From Actibacterium naphthalenivorans (GTDB lineage: Bacteria > Pseudomonadota > Alphaproteobacteria > Rhodobacterales > Rhodobacteraceae), in NCBI RefSeq assembly GCF_014196965.1, contig NZ_JACIEQ010000002.1:1-64000 (forward strand): a DNA stretch of 64,000 nt, in the 5' to 3' direction. Within the stretch, counting starts at the first letter, position 1, and each line of letters begins with the position of its first letter. The notes under the pieces are model-generated. The model worked only from the letters and a program-made list of their open reading frames with translations, was not told where the DNA came from and did no database searches. Positions 8,208 through 16,929 of the stretch are shown here, piece after piece. A program made the position numbers and the translations under genes.

Positions 8208-9751
8208 AGGCGGCGCAAGGCCGCGCGCGCGGCCATCGCGCCGCCGCTCATCGCGCCGGTGAAGCCGCCGAAGCCCGACCAGGCCGAGGCGATCCACAGC
8301 CCCGGCACCGAAGAGCGCACGGTTGACGGCGGCCCCGAGAGCAGCTTGGAGGGCGGTTCGGGCGCAAAGCCGTGGACCGCGCCGCCGGGCGTTCCCAACA
8401 CGTCGCGCATGCTGCGCGCGGTCATCATCTCGGCGCTGGTGACGGCGGCGGCAAAGCCCGGCCACTCGGCGTCCAGCCGCTGCGTGAGAGCCCCTATCCA
8501 TTCGGATTTCCGGGCGGCATAGGCGGTTTCGGACAGATCCTCCCAGTTTTCCAGCCGGTCCACCCCGGTCACGCTGAAGGGCGCGGGGCCGTCTTCGGCC
8601 AGGCCACTGTCGATCTGGCCGTAATCCACCGCGATCAGCGGCGGCAGCCGGTCGCCGGGCGCGGCGCCCAGCAGGGGGGCGGCGGCGCGGAAATCATCGG
8701 GTGTCTGCATCCAGCCGGGCAGCAGAACCGTGGAATAGGATGTGACCCCCAGGTCAGAGGCGGGCCGAGACAGCGCATATTGCACGCTGAACAGCGAGAT
8801 CGAAGGATCGCGGCCGGCATAGGGGGCCAGGAAATCGTCGCGCAGCGGTTCGTCCAGCATCTGCGCCACCGCCTGTGGCGCGGCATTGGCAAAGATCACC
8901 GGGGCCGAAACCTCTGCCACGTCATCGGCGCCGGTCTGGAACCGCACGCCGGTGGCGCGGCCCGCCTCATCGGTCAACACATGGGTCACGCGCCGCCCGG
9001 TCAGCGCCTCGCCGCCCGCATCGCGGATGACCTCCACCAGCGCCTCGGTCAGCTTGCCCGAGCCGCCCTTGATGTAATAGCCGCCGCCCGACAGAAATCC
9101 GCCCTGCGCGATGGCATAGGCCAGCCACCACAGCCTGTCGGGATCGTCGCCGTAATAGGGCAGGTTCGCCGTCAGCACGAGCTTCAGCAGCTCATCCTTG
9201 CCGAAATACCGTTCCAGCACCTCGCTCAGCGACGCCCGCATGTCGCGTACCAGCGCCCAGAGATCCAGCGGCAGGTCGGCGGCATGGCCCAGCCACCAGT
9301 GGCCGCCATGTTTCTCGGCGAAGACGGCAAGCGCCTCCTGGCTGCGGCCGATCTGTTTGAGGAAGCGGTGGATCGCCTCGCGCCGGTCGGGGAAACGCGC
9401 GGCCAGCGCCGCCTCGACCGCGTCCAGGCCATGGGGCAGCGTCAGGGGTGCGCCCAGAACGGGCGAGCGGATCTCCTGAAAGGTTTCGATCGGCACGAAG
9501 GTGATATGCGCGTCCAGATCCAGCGCACGGAACACGGCGGCCTTTGGGTCGGCGCCGGAGCCGGGCAGGGTGGTTTCATGCAGCGAAACCTCGAACCGGT
9601 GGCCGCCACGCTCGAACGTGCTGGCGGCCCCGCCAAAGCCCGGATTCTTTTCCAGCACCAGCACCTCGTGCCCCGCCCTCGCCAGCAGGGCCCCCGCCGT
9701 CAGGCCGCCCAGGCCCGATCCGATAACGATGGCGTCGTAGTGCGATTTCAT
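8204..9751 (-). CDS. FAD-dependent CrtI/retinol-saturase-like oxidoreductase
   Basis: 515 residues. The N-terminus has the dinucleotide-binding GSGLGGLTAGALLARAG followed by VLVLEKN, and a C-terminal FAD contact region (SVPGLWIASAWSGFGGFTGA). This layout belongs to phytoene-desaturase-like and all-trans-retinol saturase-like enzymes. No other carotenoid gene is nearby, so a carotenoid role is not supported, and the substrate is unknown. The gene lies 66 bases downstream of the DUF1289 gene on the same strand and may be the last gene of the ccmI-ruvX operon. Confidence 0.82.
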   Translation of the reverse strand: MKSHYDAIVIGSGLGGLTAGALLARAGHEVLVLEKNPGFGGAASTFERGGHRFEVSLHETTLPGSGADPKAAVFRALDLDAHITFVPIETFQEIRSPVLGAPLTLPHGLDAVEAALAARFPDRREAIHRFLKQIGRSQEALAVFAEKHGGHWWLGHAADLPLDLWALVRDMRASLSEVLERYFGKDELLKLVLTANLPYYGDDPDRLWWLAYAIAQGGFLSGGGYYIKGGSGKLTEALVEVIRDAGGEALTGRRVTHVLTDEAGRATGVRFQTGADDVAEVSAPVIFANAAPQAVAQMLDEPLRDDFLAPYAGRDPSISLFSVQYALSRPASDLGVTSYSTVLLPGWMQTPDDFRAAAPLLGAAPGDRLPPLIAVDYGQIDSGLAEDGPAPFSVTGVDRLENWEDLSETAYAARKSEWIGALTQRLDAEWPGFAAAVTSAEMMTARSMRDVLGTPGGAVHGFAPEPPSKLLSGPPSTVRSSVPGLWIASAWSGFGGFTGAMSGGAMAARAALRRL

Positions 9752-9817
9752 GACACGGCTCCTTTTGGGGCCAGTCTGCCATGCTTGTGTGTCAGGAAAA
9801 TTGATCTGGCGCAGGGA

Positions 9818-10051
9818 TCAGCGCGCCAGCCGTGCCTTTCGCCCGCCCCGGCGCTTTTGCAGGCGCGGAGCGCGGGAGGGCAGCTCCGCCAGGATCGCGG
9901 CGCGGCGGTCGGGCTCCATGCCCGACCAACGGGCGATCTCGTCTAGCGTGCGCAGGCAGCCGGTGCACAGGCGTTCCTCGGGGTGGATCACGCAGATCCG
10001 CACGCAGGGCGATTGCTGCTCGTCGCGGTTCCAGATCTCGTCATCGCTCAT
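9818..10051 (-). CDS. DUF1289 small cysteine-containing protein
   Basis: 77 residues. The pattern C-V-R-I-C followed by C-T-G-C-x-R-T-L-D-E-I marks the DUF1289 family, whose four cysteines suggest a metal or Fe-S site; the biochemical role is not established. The C-terminus is Arg/Lys-rich. Its ATG overlaps the ruvX stop by 4 bp (ATGA), so it is translationally coupled to the ccmI-ruvX pair. Confidence 0.88.
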   Translation of the reverse strand: MSDDEIWNRDEQQSPCVRICVIHPEERLCTGCLRTLDEIARWSGMEPDRRAAILAELPSRAPRLQKRRGGRKARLAR

Positions 10052-10527
10052 GTCGTGGCCCTCAGATGGCGCATCCTGTCCAGTGCGCCTTGCAGAATAT
10101 AGCCCGCGGCAACGTGGTCGATCACCTCCGCACGGCGTCTGCGCGAGGTATCGGCCTCCAACAGTGCCCTTTCTGCCGCAACCGTGGACAGGCGTTCATC
10201 CCAGAACCCTATCGGAATCTCCGTGAGGCGCGAAAGGTTGCGGGCAAAGGCACGGGTTGACTGGCAGCGCGGCCCCTCGGTGCCATCCATGTTGCGCGGC
10301 AGCCCAAGGATCATCCCGCCAATCTCGCGCTCGGTGGCGATCTCGAGCAGGCGCGCGGCATCGACACCGAATTTCTTGCGCCGGATCGTCTCATGCGGGG
10401 TAGAGACCGACAGCAGCCTGTCAGACACCGCCACCCCGATGGTCTTTTCCCCCAGATCCAGCCCCATCAGCGCCCGGTGCGCGGGCAGGGCGGCCATCAG
10501 CGCCTCGATCGTGTCATGCACGCTCAC
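10048..10527 (-). CDS. ruvX: Holliday junction resolvase-like RuvX/YqgF nuclease
   Basis: 159 residues from a GTG (10527-10525) that overlaps the ccmI TGA. The RNase H-like fold is marked by LMGLDLGEKTIGVAVSD near the start, GLPRNMDGTEGP in the middle and WDERLSTVAAE towards the end, carrying the acidic active-site residues. Family members act in 16S rRNA 5' maturation and resolve branched DNA. The longer reading frame from 10674 runs inside ccmI on another frame and has no family similarity, so the GTG is chosen. Confidence 0.9.
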   Translation of the reverse strand: MSVHDTIEALMAALPAHRALMGLDLGEKTIGVAVSDRLLSVSTPHETIRRKKFGVDAARLLEIATEREIGGMILGLPRNMDGTEGPRCQSTRAFARNLSRLTEIPIGFWDERLSTVAAERALLEADTSRRRRAEVIDHVAAGYILQGALDRMRHLRATT

Positions 10528-11759
10528 TCGGCCACCCCGGCGCGTTCGGCGGCGGCGCGGATGGTGCCCAGATCGTCCGGGCGGGCGGCAAAGACCTGCT
10601 GCGCCTCGCCCCAGATGGCGGCGGCGCGGTCGGTTTCGCCCAGATTGCCGAGGGCCGCGATAAGCTGGGCCCATTCGGCGGCGGTGCCACCTTCATTCGC
10701 CAGCCTGTCGTTCAGGTTCTCGACCATGCCGCGGATCATCTCCATCCGCTCCTGCGGCGTCATGTCGGCGGCATTCGCCATGTCTTCGGCCGAGGGGCCG
10801 CGCAGGGCGGGGCCGGTGGCCAGCGGCGGCAGGGTGTAATCCTCGCCGGCGCGGAAGGCCAGTTCCTCGATCCCGGCGCGGATCGGCGTCACCCAGGGGT
10901 CATCCGGCGCGCTGTCGTTCAGCAGCCCGCGCCAGATGCGGAAGGTGATGTCGGGCCGCCCGGTCTGTACATAGAGCAGGCCCAGATAGTAACGCGCGGT
11001 GCCGTTGGCCTGATCGCGGTTCAGCGTCTGCTCGATCGCCGCCTCCGCCTCGGGCGAGACATAGCCGCCCGCGGCCAGCACCATCAGATCGGTCAGCGCG
11101 GCGAAATCCTCGGCCGTGGCCGCGTCGCCCTTCAGCGCGATCATGCGCGACTGCGCGATATAGGCGTTGCGGAAATTGCCGAGCGCGGCCTCGTTCCCGG
11201 CCAGAAGCTTCAGCCCCTGAATGTCATCGGGCCGCTGCGCCACCACCGCGCGCAGCTTCTCGACCAGTTCCAGATGGCGCGGATCGGGTTGTTCGGGGCC
11301 GGGGGCCTGGGGCATCTGCTCTTCCGCCTCGGCCTGGCGGGGGCGGGTCTGGCGCAGCTCGTCTGCCGCCGCCACCCGCGCCTTCAGCGGCACATCGGGA
11401 TAGCCGGGTGCGCCGACCTGATCATACAGCAGCAGCGATCCGCCGACGACCGCCGCCGCCAGCACACCGCCCACGGCCCAGGTCGCCGCCTTCGGTGCCC
11501 TCGCGCCGGCGCCTTCGGCCTGCGCGGCGCGGTCGGCCTCTAGAATGCGGCGCGACACCTCCAGCCGCACGCGCGCGGCCTCTTCGCCGCTGATCACGCC
11601 CCGGGCAAGATCCTTCTCGACCTCCTTGAGCTGGTCGCGGTAGACCTTCAGGTCATAGGCGGCCGCCGGCGCGTCGCCGCTGCGCCCGCGGATCATCGTG
11701 ATCAGCAGAACAAAGGCGATGATGGCCGCCGTGGCGGCCGTGGTAACATAGAACCACAT
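10524..11759 (-). CDS. ccmI: Cytochrome c biogenesis protein CcmI
   Basis: 411 residues from ATG 11759-11757, preceded by GGGAGGGCCT. Residues 1-25 (MWFYVTTAATAAIIAFVLL) are a first membrane helix, followed by a cytoplasmic loop rich in R/E (YRDQLKEVEKDLARG), a second helix near 100-120, and a periplasmic TPR-rich domain. CcmI delivers apocytochrome c to the CcmFH haem ligase. The other ccm genes are not in the window. It is first in an operon with ruvX and the DUF1289 gene and is divergent from soxB. In the intervening gap there is a long inverted repeat that could affect both promoters. Confidence 0.85.
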   Translation of the reverse strand: MWFYVTTAATAAIIAFVLLITMIRGRSGDAPAAAYDLKVYRDQLKEVEKDLARGVISGEEAARVRLEVSRRILEADRAAQAEGAGARAPKAATWAVGGVLAAAVVGGSLLLYDQVGAPGYPDVPLKARVAAADELRQTRPRQAEAEEQMPQAPGPEQPDPRHLELVEKLRAVVAQRPDDIQGLKLLAGNEAALGNFRNAYIAQSRMIALKGDAATAEDFAALTDLMVLAAGGYVSPEAEAAIEQTLNRDQANGTARYYLGLLYVQTGRPDITFRIWRGLLNDSAPDDPWVTPIRAGIEELAFRAGEDYTLPPLATGPALRGPSAEDMANAADMTPQERMEMIRGMVENLNDRLANEGGTAAEWAQLIAALGNLGETDRAAAIWGEAQQVFAARPDDLGTIRAAAERAGVAE

Positions 11760-11852
11760 AGGCCCTCCCCATCCGTCTTGATCGGGATGTATGCGCTTCG
11801 GCCCCGATCCGAAAGGGTAAAGCGGCGCGCGGGGCGGGGCTGCGACGACCTG

Positions 11853-11892
11853 CAGCGGCACAATGTCGTGTTTTTTCCACATTGTGCCGCTG
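11853..11892. promoter_or_regulatory. 14-bp perfect inverted repeat in the ccmI-soxB divergent gap (probable operator)
   Basis: CAGCGGCACAATGT (11853-11866) and ACATTGTGCCGCTG (11879-11892) are exact reverse complements, separated by 12 bases containing a T6 run. The centre is 94 bases before the soxB start and about 113 bases before the ccmI start. No T-run follows either arm, so it does not look like an intrinsic terminator. A dimeric regulator binding two half-sites is the simplest reading; I cannot name it. Confidence 0.6.
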
Positions 11893-11965
11893 GCGGTCGC
11901 GGGCCATGCTCGTTCCCGTTCCAAGACAGATTTCACGCAGACCGCCGCACGATAGGGATTCGCCT

Positions 11966-13219
11966 TTGCCGAAAAAACGATATTCCGCCTTCGCCCTGCT
12001 GCGAGAGGCCGCGCGGTATCACAGCGGCTGGGCGCGGGCCTGGGCGTCGCCGCAGCCGAAGCCCCGCTATGACGTGGTCATCGTCGGCGCGGGCGGCCAC
12101 GGGCTGGCGACGGCCTATTACCTGGGCAAGAACCACGGCATCACCAATGTCGCGGTGATCGAAAAGGGCTGGCTCGGCGGCGGCAACACCGGGCGCAACA
12201 CGACGATCATCCGCTCCAACTACCTGCAGGATCCCTCTGCCGCGATCTACGAAAAGGCGCGCGCCCTCTATGAGACGCTCAGCCAGGAGCTGAACATGAA
12301 CGTCATGTTCAGCCCGCGCGGCGTGATCATGCTGGCCCAGACAGAACATGAGCTGCGCGGCTACCGGCGCACCGCCCATGCCAACGCCCTGCAGGGGGTC
12401 AGCACCGAATTCATCGGGCCCGAGCGTGTGAAGGAACTGGTGCCGATCATTTCCCTCGACGGCCCGCGCTACCCGGTACTCGGCGGGCTGTGGCAGGCGC
12501 GCGGCGGCACCGCGCGGCATGATGCGGTGGCCTGGGGCTATGCCCGCGCCTGTTCCGCGATGGGCATGGACATCATCCAGAACTGCGAGGTGACGGGCAT
12601 CCGCGCGCGCGGGGGGCAGGTGGCGGGCGTGGATACCACCCGCGGCGCCATCGATTGCGGCCGGCTCGGCCTCGTCGTCGCCGGGCATTCCGGCGTGCTG
12701 GCCGGCATGGCCGGGTTCCGCCTGCCGATCGAAAGCGTGGCGCTGCAGGCGCTGGTGTCCGAGCCGATCAAGCCCTGCATGGATGTGGTGGTGATGGCCA
12801 ACACCGTGCATGGCTACATGAGCCAGTCCGACAAGGGCGAAATGGTGATCGGCGGCGGCGCCGACGGCTACAACAGCTATACCCAGCGCGGATCATTCCA
12901 TCATGTCGAGGAAACCGTGCGCGCGCTGATCGAAACCTTCCCGATCATCAGCCGCCTGAAGATGCTGCGCCAATGGGGCGGGATCGTCGACATGACGGGC
13001 GACCGCTCGCCGATCATCTCGAAAACTCCCCTTGGGGGGTGTTTCATCAACTGCGGCTGGGGCACGGGCGGATTCAAGGCGATCCCCGGCTCGGGCTGGG
13101 CGATGGCAGAGATGATGGCGAAGGGCGAGCCGGGCCCCCTGGCCGCCGCCTTCGGGCTGGAGCGGTTCCGCGAAGGCCGGTTCATCGACGAAAGCGTGGC
13201 GGCGGGGGTGGCGCATTGA
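11966..13219 (+). CDS. soxB: Sarcosine oxidase, beta subunit
   Basis: 417 residues from a TTG at 11966, with AGGGA about eight bases upstream; this matches the family length and its usual N-terminus (RYSAFALLREA). An earlier ATG at 11882 lies inside the inverted repeat region and would add 28 unlike residues. DVVIVGAGGHGLATAYYL binds FAD. GNTGRNTTIIRSNYL and RGGTARHDAVAWG are signature blocks; the His in ARHDAVAWG is the likely covalent FMN site. The subunit oxidises sarcosine to glycine, with the methyl group passed through the complex to tetrahydrofolate. Operon: soxB, a small membrane protein, soxD, soxA, soxG. Confidence 0.93.
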   Translation: MPKKRYSAFALLREAARYHSGWARAWASPQPKPRYDVVIVGAGGHGLATAYYLGKNHGITNVAVIEKGWLGGGNTGRNTTIIRSNYLQDPSAAIYEKARALYETLSQELNMNVMFSPRGVIMLAQTEHELRGYRRTAHANALQGVSTEFIGPERVKELVPIISLDGPRYPVLGGLWQARGGTARHDAVAWGYARACSAMGMDIIQNCEVTGIRARGGQVAGVDTTRGAIDCGRLGLVVAGHSGVLAGMAGFRLPIESVALQALVSEPIKPCMDVVVMANTVHGYMSQSDKGEMVIGGGADGYNSYTQRGSFHHVEETVRALIETFPIISRLKMLRQWGGIVDMTGDRSPIISKTPLGGCFINCGWGTGGFKAIPGSGWAMAEMMAKGEPGPLAAAFGLERFREGRFIDESVAAGVAH

Positions 13220-13286
13220 TGGCCCGGAACCCAATCCCGCCCCGCCGCGTTGACCATCCGATACGCAATCGAATGGAGCTTCGACA

Positions 13287-13442
13287 ATGGCTGAAAACAC
13301 CAACAGCACCCCCGCACTTGCCTTCATCCTCGGCGCGGTGGTCGTCCTTCTGGGCGGCGTGGTCTGGTATGTCTATTCCGGCGGCGAGATCCCCGGCGAG
13401 AATGAGCCCGAAATCCAGATCGACTTGCCCGACGGCGGCTGA
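13287..13442 (+). CDS. 51-residue single-pass membrane protein inside the sarcosine oxidase operon
   Basis: ATG 13287 follows a TGGAGCTT ribosome-binding site and the frame stops at 13442. The peptide begins MAENTNST, has one hydrophobic helix at about residues 10-29 (ALAFILGAVVVLLGGVVWYV) and ends in a very acidic tail (E and D rich, IQIDLPDGG). It sits between soxB and soxD, where the known operon normally has nothing. The clean start, helix and acidic tail argue for a real gene; no function is known to me. Confidence 0.75.
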   Translation: MAENTNSTPALAFILGAVVVLLGGVVWYVYSGGEIPGENEPEIQIDLPDGG

Positions 13443-13514
13443 GCCGCCCGTTTCCGGACAGCTTTCCGGCGGGGGCCGCCCGGCGCTCGCCGTTTTCATG
13501 CCGAAAGGTGCCGG

Positions 13515-13844
13515 ATGCTCTTGCTGACCTGCCCCTGCTGCGGCGCCGAAGCCGATGAAACCGAACTGCAGCCCGGCGGCGCGGCCCATCTGACACGCGT
13601 CGGCCCCGGCGCCCCGGATGAGGCTTTCGAATCCTACCTCTTCCACCGCGAAAACCCGCGCGGCGTGCATATCGAGCGCTGGCGCCACGCCCATGGCTGC
13701 GGCAAGTGGTTCCACGCCGCCCGCTGCACCCGCACGCTGGAGGTGTTCGGCACTTACCCCGCGCAGATCACCGCCCCGCCGCAGCCCATCCGTGACGCGA
13801 TCGCGGCGAAACACCCGGGCTGGGCGTGGAAGGAGGGCAAATGA
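13515..13844 (+). CDS. soxD: Sarcosine oxidase, delta subunit
   Basis: 109 residues. CPCCG at residues 6-10, together with HGCGKW and RCTRT further on, supply the cysteines and histidine that bind zinc in SoxD. SoxD is a small structural subunit of the heterotetramer. RENPRGVHIERWRH is typical of the family. A dispersed repeat follows the stop, 70 bases before soxA. Confidence 0.93.
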   Translation: MLLLTCPCCGAEADETELQPGGAAHLTRVGPGAPDEAFESYLFHRENPRGVHIERWRHAHGCGKWFHAARCTRTLEVFGTYPAQITAPPQPIRDAIAAKHPGWAWKEGK

Positions 13845-13854
13845 CCCCTCCGCT

Positions 13855-13886
13855 TTCATCTTTCCCAAAATATCCCCGCCGGAGGC
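13855..13886 (-). repeat. Dispersed intergenic repeat, copy A
   Basis: Read on the minus strand it begins GCCTCCGGCGGGGATATTT, then a four-base variable spacer, then AAAGATGAA. It fills half of the 73-bp gap between soxD and soxA. Further copies are at 31830, 36617 and 48548. The 19-base core is identical in all four. Confidence 0.8.
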
Positions 13887-13917
13887 TCCCACAGCGCCAC
13901 GGGCATGGAGGTCGGGC

Positions 13918-16900
13918 ATGAGCACACGCCTGCAAACCGGCGGCCGCCTGCTCGATCGGGGCCGCCGCGAAAGCTTCACCTTCAACGGCCGCCGCCTGAC
14001 CGGCTACGCTGGGGATACGCTGGCCTCGGCGCTGCTGGCCAATGACCGGATGCTGGTCGGTCGTTCCTTCAAATACCATCGCCCGCGCGGGCTGGTCGCC
14101 TCGGGCGCGGAAGAGCCGAACGCGCTGGTCGGGCTGGGGCGGGGCGGGCGGTTCGAGCCGAACCAGCGCGCCACCACCACCGAGCTTTTCGGCGGGCTGC
14201 AGGCCGAAAGCCAGAACCACTGGCCCAGCCTCGAGTTCGATATCGGCGCCGTGAACGGGCGGCTCGCGCGGGTCCTGCCGGCGGGGTTCTACTACAAGAC
14301 CTTCATCCACCCGCGCCCGCTGTGGAAACATGTCTACGAGCCGTTCATCCGCAAATCCGCCGGGCTGGGCAAACCGCCGCAGGATCGCGATGCCGACCGG
14401 TATGAGCATTTTCACGTCTTCGCCGACGTGCTGATCATCGGCGGCGGCATTGCCGGGCTGCAGGCGGCGCTGGCGGCGGGGCGGGCCGGGGCCCGCGTGC
14501 TGGTGATCGAACAGACCGCCCATTGGGGTGGCCGCGCGCCCGTTGACGGGGTGCGGATCGGCGGAGCGCCCGCCGAGGAGTGGATCGCCCGGGCCGTGGC
14601 CCGGCTCGAGGCGATGGAAAACGTCACCCTGCACCGCCGCACCATGGGCGCGGGGGTCTATGACCATGGCTATGCGCTGGGCTATGAGCGTGTCACCGAT
14701 CACGCGCCGGAAACCGATGCGCCGCGCCACCGGCTGTGGAAAATCCGCGCCCGGCAGATCATCTCCGCCACCGGTGCGATCGAGCGTCCGCTGTCCTTTG
14801 CCGGCAACGACGTGCCGGGGGTGATGCTGGCCTCTGCGATCCGCGATTACGTGGTCAACTGGGCCGTGTCCCCCGGCGACCGCACCGTGGTGGTGACGAA
14901 CAACGATGATGCCTATCGCACCGCGATCTGCCTGAAGCAGGCGGGGCTGGAAGTGCCGGTGATCGTCGATGCGCGGCCCCGGGCGGAGGGCGCCCTGCCC
15001 GAGGCCGCGCGGGCGCTGGGCATCCGCGTCGAAACCGGCCGGGGCATTGCCATGGTCATGGGCGGCAAGCGGGTCACCGGCGTCGCGCTCTGCGCCCAGG
15101 CGGGCGAGGGCGCGGTGCTCGAGCAACTGCCCTGCGATGCGGTGGCGATGTCCGGTGGCTGGTCGCCGGTGGTGCATCTGTGGTCGCATTGCGGTGGCAA
15201 GCTGCTGTGGGACGATGCGCAGGCGATGTTCCGCCCCGACGTGGCGCGCGCGCCCACTTCGCATGATGGCGCGCCCTTCGTGAGTGCCGCCGGTGCCGCC
15301 AATGGCGCGCTGCGGGCCGCAGAGACTCTGGCCGATGGCGATGCCGCGGGCCGGGCGGCGGTGCGGGCGCTGGGGCTGCGCGCGCCGGGCGGGGCCGCGG
15401 ATCGGGCGGAGGCGCCGGACGAGGCGCCGCTGTTGCCGGTCTGGATGATGCCGCAGGGCGCGGGCGAGGCGCTGCGCATGAAGATGTGGCTGGACTATCA
15501 GAATGATGTGAAGGTTTCCGATCTGCAGCTTGCCGCGCGGGAAGGCTATGAAAGCGTCGAACATGCCAAGCGCTACACGACGCTGGGCATGGCCACGGAT
15601 CAGGGAAAACTGAGCAATATAAATGGGTTAGGTGTTCTTTCTGATGCGATGGGTGAGGATGTGCCGCGGCTGGGCACCACCACATTCCGCCCGCCCTATA
15701 CGCCCATATCCATGGGCGCCATCGCGGGTGAGGCGCGGGGCGGGCTGTTTCAGCCGTTGCGCCGCGGCCCGATCCAGCGCTGGCATGAAGACAATGGCGC
15801 CACGTTCGAACCCGTGGGCCAGTGGCGGCGGCCCTATTGCTATCCCCGTGGCGATGAAACCCGCGCCGAGGCGGTAACGCGAGAGGTGAGGAACACACGG
15901 CAAGCCATTGGTTTGCTTGATGCATCGACGCTTGGGAAAATTCTGGTCAAGGGGCCGGACGCGGGCCGGTTTCTGGATCTGCTCTATACCAACATGATGT
16001 CTTCGCTGACGCCGGGGCGCTGCCGTTACGGGCTGATGTGCAGTGAAAACGGCTTTCTGATGGATGACGGCGTGGTGGCCCGGATCGACGATCAGACCTT
16101 CCTGTGCCACACCACCACCGGCGGCGCCGATCGCATCCATGCGCATATGGAGGAATGGCTGCAGACCGAATGGTGGGACATGCAGGTTCATACCGCCAAT
16201 CTGACGGAGCAATTCGCGCAGATCGCGGTGGTTGGCCCCAACGCCCGCGCGCTGCTGGAAACGCTGGGCGGCATGGATGTCAGCCGCGAGGCGCTGCCCT
16301 TCATGGGCTGGGCCGACGGGCGGATCGGTGGCATCCCGGCACGTGTCTTCCGCATCTCCTTCTCGGGCGAGCTTTCCTATGAGGTGGCGGTGCCGGCCGG
16401 CCATGGCCTCGCGTTCTGGGAGGCATGCGTGGCGGCCGGGCAGGCGTTCGGCCTGATGCCCTATGGCACCGAGGCGCTGCATGTGATGCGGGCGGAAAAG
16501 GGGTTCATCATGATCGGCGACGAAACCGATGGCACCGTCATTCCGCAAGACCTTGGGCTTGGCTGGGCGGTGTCGAAGAAGAAGGCCGATTTCATCGGCA
16601 AGCGCGCGCAGGAGCGCGCCCATATGACCGACCCGGAACGCTGGAAGCTGGTGGGGCTGGAAACCATCGATGGTTCGGTCCTGCCCGATGGCGCCTATGC
16701 GGTGGCCGAAGGGCGGAATGCCAACGGGCAGCGCAATGTGCAGGGGCATGTCACCTCGGCCTATTTCTCGCCCACGCTGGGGCGGGGCATTGCCCTGGGG
16801 CTGGTGCGGAACGGCCCCGACCGGATGGGAGAGGTGATCAGCTTTGCCACCATCGATGGCGGGCTGATCGGCGCGCGGATCGTGGATCCGGTGTTTTATG

Positions 16901-16929
16901 ACAAGGACGGGGAGAAGCAGGATGTCTGA
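13918..16929 (+). CDS. soxA: Sarcosine oxidase, alpha subunit
   Basis: 1003 residues from ATG 13918 (MSTRLQTGGRLLDRG), the expected length. Residues about 15-100 form a ferredoxin-like segment (TLASALLANDRMLVGRSFKYHRPRG cut into the usual blocks). At about 170-200 lies a pyridine-nucleotide-type GGGIAGLQAALAAG binding fold. The last 380 residues are a GcvT/aminomethyltransferase-like domain that binds tetrahydrofolate and receives the formaldehyde equivalent as 5,10-methylene-THF. The subunit carries NAD and works with SoxB, SoxD and SoxG. The end overlaps the soxG start by 8 bp. Earlier in-frame starts would run through soxD and the repeat. Confidence 0.93.
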   Translation: MSTRLQTGGRLLDRGRRESFTFNGRRLTGYAGDTLASALLANDRMLVGRSFKYHRPRGLVASGAEEPNALVGLGRGGRFEPNQRATTTELFGGLQAESQNHWPSLEFDIGAVNGRLARVLPAGFYYKTFIHPRPLWKHVYEPFIRKSAGLGKPPQDRDADRYEHFHVFADVLIIGGGIAGLQAALAAGRAGARVLVIEQTAHWGGRAPVDGVRIGGAPAEEWIARAVARLEAMENVTLHRRTMGAGVYDHGYALGYERVTDHAPETDAPRHRLWKIRARQIISATGAIERPLSFAGNDVPGVMLASAIRDYVVNWAVSPGDRTVVVTNNDDAYRTAICLKQAGLEVPVIVDARPRAEGALPEAARALGIRVETGRGIAMVMGGKRVTGVALCAQAGEGAVLEQLPCDAVAMSGGWSPVVHLWSHCGGKLLWDDAQAMFRPDVARAPTSHDGAPFVSAAGAANGALRAAETLADGDAAGRAAVRALGLRAPGGAADRAEAPDEAPLLPVWMMPQGAGEALRMKMWLDYQNDVKVSDLQLAAREGYESVEHAKRYTTLGMATDQGKLSNINGLGVLSDAMGEDVPRLGTTTFRPPYTPISMGAIAGEARGGLFQPLRRGPIQRWHEDNGATFEPVGQWRRPYCYPRGDETRAEAVTREVRNTRQAIGLLDASTLGKILVKGPDAGRFLDLLYTNMMSSLTPGRCRYGLMCSENGFLMDDGVVARIDDQTFLCHTTTGGADRIHAHMEEWLQTEWWDMQVHTANLTEQFAQIAVVGPNARALLETLGGMDVSREALPFMGWADGRIGGIPARVFRISFSGELSYEVAVPAGHGLAFWEACVAAGQAFGLMPYGTEALHVMRAEKGFIMIGDETDGTVIPQDLGLGWAVSKKKADFIGKRAQERAHMTDPERWKLVGLETIDGSVLPDGAYAVAEGRNANGQRNVQGHVTSAYFSPTLGRGIALGLVRNGPDRMGEVISFATIDGGLIGARIVDPVFYDKDGEKQDV

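Noticed and set aside
8204-9751. Assignment of the CrtI-like gene to carotenoid synthesis
   Set aside because: No crt gene is near and the closer likeness is to retinol-saturase-type enzymes; the substrate is left open.
11867-11892. Inverted repeat before soxB as an intrinsic terminator
   Set aside because: The T6 run lies in the loop, not after the stem, and no gene ends beside it; an operator is more likely.
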